A DNA stretch of 39,464 nt from Acidobacteriaceae bacterium (GTDB taxonomy: Bacteria > Acidobacteriota > Terriglobia > Terriglobales > Acidobacteriaceae), in assembly GCA_030041045.1 (NCBI GenBank), contig JASHOQ010000060.1, positions 1 through 39,464 of the forward strand, read 5' to 3'. The notes beneath the pieces are model-generated. The model saw nothing but the letters and a program-made list of their open reading frames with translations. It did no database searches and was not told where the DNA came from. Below are positions 1-7,128 of this stretch, in pieces (the stretch's first letter is position 1; every line of letters begins with the position of its first letter). The position numbers and the translations under genes are program-made.

Positions 1-228
1 CTCGCTCTCGTTGTGTTCTGCTTTGAATTCGCCGGGGCTACCGAGAATGACGGATGTGATCTCCTCTGGCATGCGGATCGTTGACTCAAACTCCGGAAGC
101 AGATGCAGGATCGTCACCTCTCTTGGGTTGATGGTGATGGTTGCTACGCGCGCACCAACCGGCATGTCGTTCGCACTGAGGCGCAATGGAATCAGGAGTG
201 CAAAGGGAACGAGCCAGCGAAGTTTCAT
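1..228 (-). CDS. VirB9/TrbG-like conjugative transfer protein, 5' part only
   Basis: The first 76 codons of a leftward gene that runs off the window. It begins MKLRWLVPFALLIPLRLSAN, a Sec signal peptide with a hydrophobic core. A beta-rich stretch follows (VATITINPREVTILHL, then EFESTIRMPEEITSVILGSP), which resembles the N-terminal domain of VirB9/TrbG, the periplasmic part of the type IV secretion core complex. The ATG overlaps the stop of the lytic transglycosylase gene as ATGA, and a strong AAGGAGGT lies just upstream inside that gene, so the two are translationally coupled. The pairing with a VirB1-like muramidase and an integrase supports a conjugative element. Only the N-terminus is visible, so the family call is moderate. 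Confidence 0.6.
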   Translation of the reverse strand, partial: MKLRWLVPFALLIPLRLSANDMPVGARVATITINPREVTILHLLPEFESTIRMPEEITSVILGSPGEFKAEHNESE

Positions 229-707
229 GGGGCTGACCTCCTTGACGGTCTCATAGCCGGAAACTTGCGAAGCATGTAATGCATTCGAACGGCCTGCACA
301 TAGGCGACAACCTCCGGCTTGTGGCATTCCAGCTTTTCTCGCCCAATTTCTCGGTCGCCCGCATAGTAGGCTGCGGAGACCAGGCGTAGATCGCCGTGGA
401 ACTCCCACATCAGAGTTGTCACGTAACGCGTGCCTGCCGCGATGTTCTGTTCCACATTGAAAGGACTGAATGCGCCGAATCGTCTCGCGGTCGCGGGCAT
501 AAGTTGCATCAGTCCCATCGCCCCTTTGTCGGACACAGCCCGCGGATTCCATCCTGATTCGACGTCGATCAATGCCGCGATCAACTCGGAAGGGACTCGG
601 TAGTGCGCAGCATATTGTCGGACCAGGCCTGCCGCCAGCGCAGGATCGGCCTGTCCAAAGCCGAATCGGGGAAGCGCGAACAGCAGCAGGTGCAACCATC
701 TCCTCAT
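225..707 (-). CDS. VirB1-like lytic transglycosylase (SLT domain)
   Basis: 160 aa. A Sec-type leader (residues 1-20, RRWLHLLLFALPRFGFGQA) is followed by a compact SLT/goose-lysozyme-like domain. The family hallmarks are visible: DVESGWNP with catalytic Glu at about residue 50, GAMGLMQLMPATA at 62-74, and AAYYAGDREI. It would cleave peptidoglycan in the periplasm to make room for a conjugation apparatus. Its length suits VirB1-type muramidases rather than large housekeeping Slt70 enzymes. It overlaps both neighbours by ATGA junctions (MoxR upstream, VirB9-like downstream), so the three are one translationally coupled operon. The family is clear; the role in conjugation is inferred from context. 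Confidence 0.85.
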   Translation of the reverse strand: MRRWLHLLLFALPRFGFGQADPALAAGLVRQYAAHYRVPSELIAALIDVESGWNPRAVSDKGAMGLMQLMPATARRFGAFSPFNVEQNIAAGTRYVTTLMWEFHGDLRLVSAAYYAGDREIGREKLECHKPEVVAYVQAVRMHYMLRKFPAMRPSRRSAP

Positions 708-1624
708 GATTTCCGTCCTTCGGGAAGAACGAGGCTCTGGGCGAATCGTGCTCCATCGTCGAGCAGACTTTTGAATCCTTCGCGGAGCAGAAGATGCCGG
801 CGGTCCTTTTCAGTCTTCGCCAGGAACGGCAACAGCACATCCCGGTGCTCCGCAGTAACGTGGTCGGTCCCGAGCAGTTGCAATGCATTGGCGAAGTCGA
901 TCATCTCGGAAACGGAGGGCGGCTTTTCCAGCGAGTAATTGCGGAATGAGAGCGCGATCCCCGCCATCTCCCGGTGAAATTTCTCGTCGGCCTTCGAAGT
1001 ACGGCTGGCGATAATCTCCGCTTCGCGCTCTGGAGATGGATGCTCGATGCGCAGGTAGAGGCTGCGCCTTCTAATGGGGTCACCCAACCTCCGCTCTTCG
1101 TTGCTGGTCAGCACGACAAAAGGAACGCTCCTGGCACTGACCGTTCCGAACTCGGGAATCGAGAGCTGCCAGGCCGACAGGATTTCTAGCAGCATGGCTT
1201 CAAAACCGTCGTCTACCTTGTCCAACTCGTCTATTAGCAATACGCAGGGCCGTTCACATTCCAGAGCGCGCATGAGCGGACCTGGACGAAAGAAGTCCCG
1301 TCCCTTCAAGTTCGCCTGCACGCTCTGCCAGCTGTCGTGTTGACTCCGTGAGAACTCCATGTAGAGCCACCGTAGGCCCTCGTCGAACCGGCCAATGGCT
1401 TTGTCCTCGGTTACGCCGCGATAGCACTGGAGCCGCTCAACATGCGTTTTCGCCGCTGAGGCAACTGAGATGGCCAATTGGGTCTTGCCCGAGCCAGCTG
1501 GACCTTCCAAAAGAAGCGGCTTCTGCATCTTGGCCGCGAGGAATACTACCTGGATCATCACCTTATCCATGAAGTATCCGGTGGCGGCGAGTTTTTCCGC
1601 GAGATCGTTGATCGAATCAAACAT
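704..1624 (-). CDS. MoxR-family AAA+ ATPase
   Basis: 306 aa from the ATG at 1624, chosen because GAGGA lies about 8 nt upstream; a longer frame to 1687 adds only an Arg-rich stretch. Walker A GPAGSGKT is at residues 41-48, Walker B LLIDELDK at about 129-136, sensor 1 VLTSNEE follows, and an Arg pair lies in DPIRRRSLYLRI. MoxR ATPases act as chaperone-like remodelling enzymes and usually sit beside a VWA-domain gene. Here the partner is instead a VirB1-like muramidase, joined by an ATGA overlap, then a VirB9-like gene. That context suggests assembly or activation of a secretion or conjugation machine, which is inference. The ATPase family call is secure. Confidence 0.9.
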   Translation of the reverse strand: MFDSINDLAEKLAATGYFMDKVMIQVVFLAAKMQKPLLLEGPAGSGKTQLAISVASAAKTHVERLQCYRGVTEDKAIGRFDEGLRWLYMEFSRSQHDSWQSVQANLKGRDFFRPGPLMRALECERPCVLLIDELDKVDDGFEAMLLEILSAWQLSIPEFGTVSARSVPFVVLTSNEERRLGDPIRRRSLYLRIEHPSPEREAEIIASRTSKADEKFHREMAGIALSFRNYSLEKPPSVSEMIDFANALQLLGTDHVTAEHRDVLLPFLAKTEKDRRHLLLREGFKSLLDDGARFAQSLVLPEGRKS

Positions 1625-1664
1625 TTCGTTGTCCTCGCGCTTCAACCGGGATCGGCGACGTGCC

Positions 1665-1928
1665 CTAACTGTAACTCGCGCTCGCACTGCAACACGAAAA
1701 ACTCAAATCCTGGACTGCATGAGACCGGACATTAACCAGCGGAGTGGCACTTAATACCACGAAGAGGACCCAGAACCTGGAACCCCAAATGTCTCCCGAC
1801 GACGCCCTCACGATGGCCGCGGCGTGATACGCGGTCACGGTTCCATAAAGCATGGTCAGAAACAGCGCTACCGTCAGGTGCCTTCCGCACAACTTCGTCC
1901 GGGGTCTTTTTGACTGCGGAGCCAGCAT
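1665..1928 (-). CDS. possible small two-helix membrane protein
   Basis: 87 codons upstream of the MoxR gene on the same strand, ending 40 nt before it. Two hydrophobic segments (LTVALFLTMLYGTVTAYHAAA at about residues 18-38 and FWVLFVVLSATPLV at about 52-65) could be membrane helices. Against it, no ribosome binding site is seen before the ATG, the C-terminal end is Ser/Cys-rich and low in information, and I recognise no family. It may be the first gene of the conjugation-like operon or a chance frame. Confidence 0.28.
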   Translation of the reverse strand: MLAPQSKRPRTKLCGRHLTVALFLTMLYGTVTAYHAAAIVRASSGDIWGSRFWVLFVVLSATPLVNVRSHAVQDLSFSCCSASASYS

Positions 1929-2074
1929 GAGGCGATCTCACAACTCGGTCAAATCCACGAGGCCTTACAGACAGCGGGAGGAATTCACGTCGCAAGAATG
2001 CCCAACTTCTTTGACCGAAGCCGCGAACTATCTGATGATGCCTGCTCCAAACTTTTGTCGGGAAGCGGAGCGGA

Positions 2075-3541
2075 ATGAGGCGGGATCAGCTTGACAACGA
2101 CGCAGCAAGCGGAGGCGGGTTCCCAGCCACTCACCCCCATCTCTTGTCGGTGCGGGGCCTGTGCGCTGCCCTTGCCGTTTCTTCCAGTTGGGTCTACAAG
2201 CATTCGAGAAGGGGATGCCCGGATGCATTGCCATTTGTTCGCCTTGGCCGCAACCTTCGCTTTGACCAGGACAAGGTTGCTCTCTACCTTTGGTCTCGCG
2301 AACGGTATCGGCCCGATGCTACTCTGGACTTATCCGACGGAATTGCCCGAGTCAGCAGAAAGGGGAAGTACAGATTGACTCGCAAGCGATTTCAAACCGG
2401 CAGCGTCCGGTTGCGTGAGGATCGCGGTCCAGCTTACTGGCAAGGCTTTTACAGGGAGGATGTTGTTGACGAAACGGGGAAGACGGTGCGGAAGCGTGTC
2501 GCCGTCAATCTCGGTCTACGGACAGAAATTCCCAACGAGAAGGCCGCACGCGCCAAACTGGCTGTGATCCTTGATCCGATCAACGATGCTAAACACCGCC
2601 CGAAGAAGATGATGACATTCCGCAGCTTCATTGAGAAGTATCGTGCTCTGAAGCTGGCCAACCAGAAGGGTACGACGAAGCACGGATATGAAACCAATAT
2701 TCGCGCTCATTACCTTCCTGGATTCGGCAACGTTGAGTTGTCGGACATCACCATCGAAGCGGTGCAGGCATTCCTTAACCAGAAGGCACTCGAAGGTAAG
2801 GCTGTGCAAACGTTAAAAAACCTGAAGTGGGGGCTCAGTTCCATCTTTCGAGCTGCGATGAAGTACGGTTACATGAAGTCGAATCCTGCGCGCGGAGTCG
2901 ATCTTCCTCCGGAGAACATCAAGGAGCGCCACCAGCTTCCCAGCCCCGACCAGCTCAACCGGCTGATCAAACGGCTTAAGGAGCCAGTCAGCACGGCAGT
3001 CTGGCTGACGGCGGTCACGTGTGTCCGTCCGGAAGAACTGGCATTCAAGTGGAAAGACCTGGATGCTAAGCGACGGGAACTGTGGGTAGTGCGGGCCGTC
3101 AACCGCGGCGAGCTCCACACGCCCAAGTACCACCGCGCCAATCGCCCTATCCGGCTGACCGATTCGGACGTCGAACGGCTTCTGGCTTTGAAGACGCAGA
3201 CGAAGGCCAAGGATGAAGACTGGGTGTTTCCGAACAACCGTAAAACCGGACCGATCTGGCACGAAGACCTTCTCGCCCGGACCATTCAGCCGGCCGCGAA
3301 GGAACTCGGCCTTCCGCATATCACGTGGCGTCTTCTCCGCCACTGGGGAGCAACGCGGATGGTGGAAGGACATGTGCCTGTCAAGGCGGCGCAAGAGCGC
3401 CTTGGACACTCGCGCCCCGATATTCTTCTCAAGTTCTACGCCCACGTCCTGGACGAATCGGCGGACATGGCCGCAGAGACTCTGAGTGGACAGCTGAGCG
3501 GCCAATATGCGGCCGCCGCAGCCGGCCAGGCAGGGGACTGA
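2075..3541 (+). CDS. tyrosine recombinase/integrase with fused N-terminal excisionase-like HTH
   Basis: 488 aa. Residues about 22-75 form an HTH_17/excisionase-type domain (LLSVRGLCAALAVSSSWVYK, then FVRLGRNLRFDQDKVALYLW). Next comes an arm-binding-like segment at about 100-150, a SAM-like core-binding domain at about 180-275, and the catalytic domain at about 290-460. Visible active-site residues are Arg318 (TCVRPEEL), Lys351 (HTPKYHR), Arg422 in RLLRHWGAT, His445 (LGHS) and Tyr455 (KFYAH). The usual His of the HxxR box is Arg419. The gene points toward tRNA-Cys, whose 3' end lies 87 nt past the stop, the classic layout of a tRNA-targeting integrase at an element end. The Xis-like fusion is unusual, since excisionases are normally separate small proteins. 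Start ATG 2075 is likely but not certain. Confidence 0.9.
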   Translation: MRRDQLDNDAASGGGFPATHPHLLSVRGLCAALAVSSSWVYKHSRRGCPDALPFVRLGRNLRFDQDKVALYLWSRERYRPDATLDLSDGIARVSRKGKYRLTRKRFQTGSVRLREDRGPAYWQGFYREDVVDETGKTVRKRVAVNLGLRTEIPNEKAARAKLAVILDPINDAKHRPKKMMTFRSFIEKYRALKLANQKGTTKHGYETNIRAHYLPGFGNVELSDITIEAVQAFLNQKALEGKAVQTLKNLKWGLSSIFRAAMKYGYMKSNPARGVDLPPENIKERHQLPSPDQLNRLIKRLKEPVSTAVWLTAVTCVRPEELAFKWKDLDAKRRELWVVRAVNRGELHTPKYHRANRPIRLTDSDVERLLALKTQTKAKDEDWVFPNNRKTGPIWHEDLLARTIQPAAKELGLPHITWRLLRHWGATRMVEGHVPVKAAQERLGHSRPDILLKFYAHVLDESADMAAETLSGQLSGQYAAAAAGQAGD

Positions 3542-3558
3542 AAACGGTGGAAGCGCCA

Positions 3559-3581
3559 ATTGGCAACCATATTGGCAACCA
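3559..3581 (+). repeat. two direct copies of ATTGGCAACCA near the integrase end
   Basis: Two exact 11-nt copies (3559-3569 and 3571-3581), period 12, lie between the integrase stop and the tRNA-Cys 3' end. Helically phased repeats next to an attachment site are typical of integrase or excisionase arm sites, so they may bind this integrase or its HTH domain. The repeat is seen; the function is inferred. Confidence 0.5.
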
Positions 3582-3627
3582 GAGGGTGCAGCCTCTGGCT
3601 TCAATCGTCGTAAGTTATTGAGTGAAA

Positions 3628-3655
3628 TGGAGGCGCGGGCCGGGATCGAACCGGC
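3628..3655. other. probable attachment site at the 3' end of tRNA-Cys
   Basis: Tyrosine integrases commonly recombine at the T-arm and 3' end of a tRNA gene and restore that end. Here the integrase ends 87 nt from the tRNA 3' terminus and the tRNA body points away from the element, the geometry expected of an att site. The matching copy of the tRNA 3' end should lie at the far element end, left of this window, so the exact core cannot be set here. Confidence 0.4.
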
Positions 3656-3702
3656 GCATAAAGGTTTTGCAGACCTCTCCCTTACCACTTGGGTACCGCG
3701 CC
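3628..3702 (-). tRNA. tRNA-Cys (GCA), CCA encoded
   Basis: 75 nt on the minus strand, beginning GGCGCGGTACC and ending CGCGCCTCCA. The acceptor stem GGCGCGG pairs with the CCGCGCC before the UCCA end. The anticodon loop CTGCAAA carries GCA, and the T-loop GGTTCGATCC is present. Discriminator U73 is the expected identity base for Cys. It sits 83 nt downstream of tRNA-Gly on the same strand and is probably co-transcribed. Its 3' end faces the integrase gene. Confidence 0.95.
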
Positions 3703-3785
3703 TTGGACTTGGTTGCCATGCATTGCGGGTCCGTCCCTTTCCGCTTTGTGGAGCGCGGCAGGCGAAGGTCGCCGCCAGGCGGAAT

Positions 3786-3860
3786 TGGAGCGGGAGACGA
3801 GATTTGAACTCGCGACCCTCGCCTTGGCAAGGCGATGCTCTACCACTGAGCTACTCCCGC
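3786..3860 (-). tRNA. tRNA-Gly (GCC), CCA encoded
   Basis: 75 nt on the minus strand: GCGGGAGTAGCTCAGTGGTAG opens it, the anticodon loop is TTGCCAA with GCC, the T-loop is GTTCAAATC, and the acceptor closes as CTCCCGC followed by TCCA. All arms pair. It lies upstream of tRNA-Cys in the same orientation. The 146 nt between it and the ABC ATPase gene hold no gene that I can see. Confidence 0.96.
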
Positions 3861-4006
3861 TTGAGCAGTTCCCGGTTCCGATCGGCAGCTTCGAGAGCGG
3901 CGCGCCTTCAAGGGCGATCGCGCACCCCCCAGCCCAAGAACCTGCGTCCCACACGCCGGATACCGCCTTAACGCAGATTCGAGTATACCGGGCAACAGAA
4001 AGCGGG

Positions 4007-4732
4007 TCAAACCGCGGCAGCACCAGCCTGCGAGCCTCTTTGCTCGCCCACAATCCTGCCGTCGCGCATGGTCAGAACGCGCCCGGCAACGGCAGCCGCC
4101 TCGGGGTTGTGCGTGATCATCAGCGTGGTCTGGCCCAGCTCGCGATTCGATCGCACCAGCATCTTCAACACCGCTTCGGAGTTTTCTGAATCCAGATTTC
4201 CCGTGGGCTCATCGGCCAGCACGATCGCCGGCCGGCTGATGAGAGCGCGCGCAATAGCCACGCGCTGCTGCTCGCCTCCGCTCAGCTCCGAAGGACGGTG
4301 CCTGAGGCGGCCGCGAATGGAAAGCAGGTCGCTGAGATGATCGAGATAGGCGCGATCCATCGGCTCTCTGCGCCCGCTCACATGGTATGCGATCTCGATG
4401 TTGCCCATCGCCGAGAGCGTGGGCAGGAGGTTGAATTTCTGGAAAACGAAGCCGATGCGGTGCTTGCGCAGGCGCGTGCGCTCGCCGTCGCTGAGCGCGG
4501 CAAAATCCACGCCATCGATCACCACCCGGCCCTCGGTGGCGCGCGTGAGCCCTCCCAGCAGATAGAACAGCGTAGATTTGCCCGAGCCCGATGGCCCGAT
4601 GATGGCGACGAATTCACCCGGCTCGACAGCGAGCGAAATGCCGCGCACGGCGGTCACCTGAATGCGGCCCGTCACGTAGGTTTTGGTTAAATTTTCGGTA
4701 AGAATGATGGGCGAGGCGGCGTCGCGCGGCAC
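4007..4732 (-). CDS. ABC transporter ATP-binding protein, LolD/MacB type
   Basis: 241 aa. Walker [10 protein letters not shown] at 46-54, Q-loop [10 protein letters not shown] with Gln98, signature LSGGEQQR at about 150-157, Walker [13 protein letters not shown] at about 170-181 and His208 (MITHN) are all present. The LLPTLS and DEPTGNLD wording is characteristic of the MacB/LolD/FtsE group, which drives mechanotransmission or lipoprotein or drug export with a separate FtsX-like permease. No permease is next to it: downstream are the two tRNAs, and upstream is a divergent unrelated gene 103 nt away. The partner must be elsewhere. The ATPase call is secure; the substrate is unknown. Confidence 0.92.
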   Translation of the reverse strand: MPRDAASPIILTENLTKTYVTGRIQVTAVRGISLAVEPGEFVAIIGPSGSGKSTLFYLLGGLTRATEGRVVIDGVDFAALSDGERTRLRKHRIGFVFQKFNLLPTLSAMGNIEIAYHVSGRREPMDRAYLDHLSDLLSIRGRLRHRPSELSGGEQQRVAIARALISRPAIVLADEPTGNLDSENSEAVLKMLVRSNRELGQTTLMITHNPEAAAVAGRVLTMRDGRIVGEQRGSQAGAAAV

Positions 4733-4835
4733 ATTGGTTATTGTAAACGGCGCGTGAGCGGCAGGGCGGGCATGGCACCGGCTGCTCTCGTAGAATAGGC
4801 GTGAAGCTACATTCGATCACAGGACGTTTTCGCGC

Positions 4836-5798
4836 ATGGCCCCCGATTTGAAAACCTCACTTGTTGCCTCGCTGGAAACGGCAGCGGCGCAGGCCGGCCT
4901 GGTTCTGGTCTCTGTGGCCCAGGGCTCGACGGCCAACGGCCGGCCAACGGCCATCTTCCGGCTCGGATTGCCGGATGCCGATCCGCCCGGAAAGACCCTC
5001 AAGCTGGAATTGAGCGAAGCTTTCGATTTCGGTCTCGGAGGAACGATCTCTTCGCCGGCGCAGAATTCCGATCTGCTGCCGCAAATGACCGCGCACCTCG
5101 CCAACCAGGCCAAGCGGCTGCGCAACCCTCAACCCGAGTGTTTTGTTACGCTGGGCGGGCTTCCCGTAGCCTTCGGCGAGTTCCAGTGGCCCTTTCACCG
5201 CTCGACTTCCGGCGCCGATACACACATCGTACACGGCGAAATTCGCCTGACCGATGGAGGCACGCACAACCTGCACGCCAAGATTGCCGCCAGCGTGACG
5301 CTCACCTTCGCCGAGATTGTGCCCGCCATGGAACAGCCTTACGCCGAGACCTTCGTCTACAACGCGGTGCGCAAAACCATCGACATGGGCCAGCTCGAGT
5401 TTTTGAAGTCCGGCAATCGCCAGCCCGTTCCCGTGACCACGCGCTTCTGGAGCCGCTGGAAGCGGACGTTTGTGTTTACGGACACGGACGAGAGCGAACG
5501 GCTGCGCTTTTTGCTTACCAAGGTTTACTGGCTCTCCGGCGTGCTGGGCGAGGGCAAGCCGGTTTGGATTGCCGACCCGCGCGACGCGCAGTATCTCAAC
5601 ACCACGGCCGAAGAGCTCGAGCGCGTGGCCGCCACTCCCGCAGCGGCCGGCCTGCTTGCGCTCGAGGGAGGTTTCGCCGCTGCCACGCCGGCGCTGATGG
5701 CCCGCGCCCAGGAATTCCAGGCCGCGCTCGAAGCTGCGCTCAACTTCACCAAGCCGCAGTTCAACGAGGCCATGCGCGCCGGGCAGGCGAATATGTAA
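4836..5798 (+). CDS. conserved-looking hypothetical protein, 320 aa
   Basis: No family recognised. The protein appears soluble, with no signal peptide or membrane helix. The N-terminal half (about 1-185) alternates polar and hydrophobic beta-like stretches and includes GEFQWPFHRSTSGADTHI and a segment rich in Thr and Ala. The C-terminal half (about 190-320) is more helical, with SRWKRTFVFTDTDESERLRF, KVYWLSGVLGEGKPVWIADP and a final Ala-rich helix. Codon choice and the unbroken frame match the GC-rich neighbours, so I regard it as a real gene. It is divergent from the ABC ATPase gene. Start ATG 4836 has only a weak upstream AGGA. Confidence 0.75.
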   Translation: MAPDLKTSLVASLETAAAQAGLVLVSVAQGSTANGRPTAIFRLGLPDADPPGKTLKLELSEAFDFGLGGTISSPAQNSDLLPQMTAHLANQAKRLRNPQPECFVTLGGLPVAFGEFQWPFHRSTSGADTHIVHGEIRLTDGGTHNLHAKIAASVTLTFAEIVPAMEQPYAETFVYNAVRKTIDMGQLEFLKSGNRQPVPVTTRFWSRWKRTFVFTDTDESERLRFLLTKVYWLSGVLGEGKPVWIADPRDAQYLNTTAEELERVAATPAAAGLLALEGGFAAATPALMARAQEFQAALEAALNFTKPQFNEAMRAGQANM

Positions 5799-6156
5799 TG
5801 CCTTTAGTGAGCCGGAGTTGCGGTCGGCGGAACTTCGGGTTTTGCAGGTTTTTTACGAGAGTTTACGAGTTTTGCAGGCTCCGTGGTTCGGGGCGGCCAG
5901 TGTAATGTATTTATTTTGTGCGATCTGCACAAGCTACTGCACTGTATTTGGTGCAACGAGTGGGGGGAGGGGGAGGGGGTGGGTAGACCAGCATGGACTG
6001 GGCACATCCCTGAGATTGTGGACCGGGCAGATCCCCGAAGTCTCGGAGCGGAGCCTCCCAGGGCGATTATTAACCAGCGGCGGGATATTTTCTGCAATAA
6101 GGCGCGGTATCCCGAGTTTGAGGATCGCGGCGCGGGCGGCCGCGGGTGCACTGCGG
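5799..6156. other. 358-nt non-coding stretch between convergent genes, rich in short repeats
   Basis: No convincing gene. It contains TTTTGCAGG twice (5840-5848, 5870-5878) around TTTACGAG twice (5852-5859, 5862-5869), an inverted repeat TTGTGC/GCACAA with a 5-nt loop (5916-5932), a guanine-run block (5962-5983), and two imperfect 23-nt copies starting TGGAC(T/C)GGGCA (5994-6016 and 6019-6041). Convergent gene ends rarely need so much space, so this may be a decayed element or a REP-like cluster. Confidence 0.5.
5962..5983 (+). other. potential intramolecular G-quadruplex
   Basis: Guanine runs of 6, 5, 5 and 3 are separated by single A, A and T bases. Four runs of at least three G with one-base loops is the strongest form of the G4 consensus. 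It lies between two convergent genes, so it could affect both 3' ends or replication. Structure formation is predicted, not shown. Confidence 0.6.
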
Positions 6157-6615
6157 TTAAAGCGTTGCGCCGCACGCGCCGCAGAAGCGCGCGCCCTGCG
6201 GGTTGGTCTGCTGGCAGCGCGGGCAGGCAAGCAACGTGCCGGGCTGCTGGGCCGACACGGTGCCCGCAGTGGCGCCGGACACCGAAACCGGGGGCACGTT
6301 CACGGGCGGCGCCGCGCTCCAGAGCGGAACCGCGATACCCAGCGTCGCGGCAATGCCCGCAGCCTGGATGGCGTTGAACTCGCGCACGCGCCCGGGCATG
6401 AAGAAACACTCGATGAAGCCGAGGATCGCAGGAACTCCGCTCCAGAAAAAGACGCAGTAAAGCACGCCCAGGCCGGTGCGGCGGAGATAAAAATGGTGCA
6501 CGCCGAAGGTGCCGAGGAACAGGGCCAGCAAAATGCCCACAATCTCATCCCGGCGCACGGCGTCGTATTGCTGATAAAAAACCGCCTGCGGATTGGCGAA
6601 CGCCTGGCTGCTCAT
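6157..6615 (-). CDS. TM2-domain membrane protein with C-terminal zinc ribbon
   Basis: 152 aa. Residues about 23-75 form a TM2 domain: a charged start RRDEIVGILLALFLG, the GVHHFYLRRTGLGVLY motif between two helices, and FFWSGVPAILGFIECFF. A third hydrophobic stretch, AAGIAATLGIAVPLW, lies at about 85-100. A Pro/Val/Ala linker leads to a zinc ribbon with Cys131-x2-Cys134 and Cys145-x2-Cys148. The start is supported by GGGAGG 9 nt upstream of the ATG. TM2 proteins are small inner-membrane proteins, mostly of unknown role; the zinc ribbon may bind a partner. It is transcribed divergently from the aldo/keto reductase gene across 513 nt of repeats. Confidence 0.85.
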   Translation of the reverse strand: MSSQAFANPQAVFYQQYDAVRRDEIVGILLALFLGTFGVHHFYLRRTGLGVLYCVFFWSGVPAILGFIECFFMPGRVREFNAIQAAGIAATLGIAVPLWSAAPPVNVPPVSVSGATAGTVSAQQPGTLLACPRCQQTNPQGARFCGACGATL

Positions 6616-6879
6616 CCTGGGCTTCCTCCCTTGTCCTGCTCTCTACGCACGGCACCGTCACAAGGTTCCCGTTCCGCGCGCGGCGCGCATGCCGCATTGT
6701 CCCATATCGAGTGAGGCGCGGGTTCTGCGCCGGAGTTGGTTGTATAAATGGCCTGAGGCCGTTGGGTGACGTCCCTCAGGGGCTGAAGCTCGCGGTCATT
6801 TGGCGCCCTTTATGGCCCGGCTGAAGCCGTGCCCTTGTTACAAGACCTCCTTTGATCGAGTTTTTCCGAAGCCTGTGAG

Positions 6880-6917
6880 GCCGTGCCCTTTCACATTGCC
6901 GTTTATGCAGCCGGTTC
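6880..6917 (+). repeat. dispersed repeat, copy A (partner 9160-9197)
   Basis: This 38-nt block starts GCCGTGCCCTTTCA and ends TTTATGCAGCCGGTTC. It is mostly identical, without gaps, to 9160-9197. Both copies sit in spacers beside other repeats. The role is unknown; it looks like part of a larger non-autonomous repeat family. Confidence 0.6.
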
Positions 6918-6970
6918 CAGTGTGGCGTCCCGGAGGTTGTTTGAAAAACAAATGCAGGTCCTTCGACTGC

Positions 6971-7083
6971 GATTGGCGCGGATCACGCGCCAATCTCCGC
7001 TCAGGATGACAACCTACTTCTCCGCTTAGGATGACAACCTATTGATGACAACCTATTCCTCCGCTCAGGATGACAACCTATTT
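6971..7083 (+). repeat. hairpin plus tandem GGATGACAACCTA units
   Basis: A perfect 10-bp hairpin GATTGGCGCG/CGCGCCAATC (6971-6980 and 6986-6995, 5-nt loop) runs directly into a tandem array. The unit is CTCCGCTCAGGATGACAACCTA: full copies begin near 6995, 7020 and 7059, and one shortened GATGACAACCTATT copy lies at 7044-7057. The preceding CCTTCGACTGCG resembles the common soil-bacterial repeat that reads TTCGAC-x-CGCTCAGGATGACA. It lies just upstream of the aldo/keto reductase gene. Confidence 0.7.
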
Positions 7084-7128
7084 TTGATGCGAACCTTAGA
7101 GACAGCACACTAGCATGAAATCGAGCCT

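Larger units (their letters stand above)
6616..7128. other. 513-nt repeat-bearing spacer between divergent genes
   Basis: No gene is convincing here. The left part holds the TM2 gene's leader; the right part is a mosaic of repeats described separately (6880-6917 and 6971-7083). Phrases such as GGGGCTGAAGC and CCCGGCTGAAGCCGTGCCC near 6778-6835 look like degenerate versions of the hairpin repeat at 9067-9125. Confidence 0.5.

Noticed and set aside
1852..2094. Rightward frame with an LTEAANYL phrase reminiscent of a separate excisionase
   Set aside because: Only eight residues look right, there is no continuing wHTH, and the integrase already carries such a domain.
6971..7083. CRISPR array
   Set aside because: Units are adjacent with no unique spacers, few in number, and no cas genes are present.
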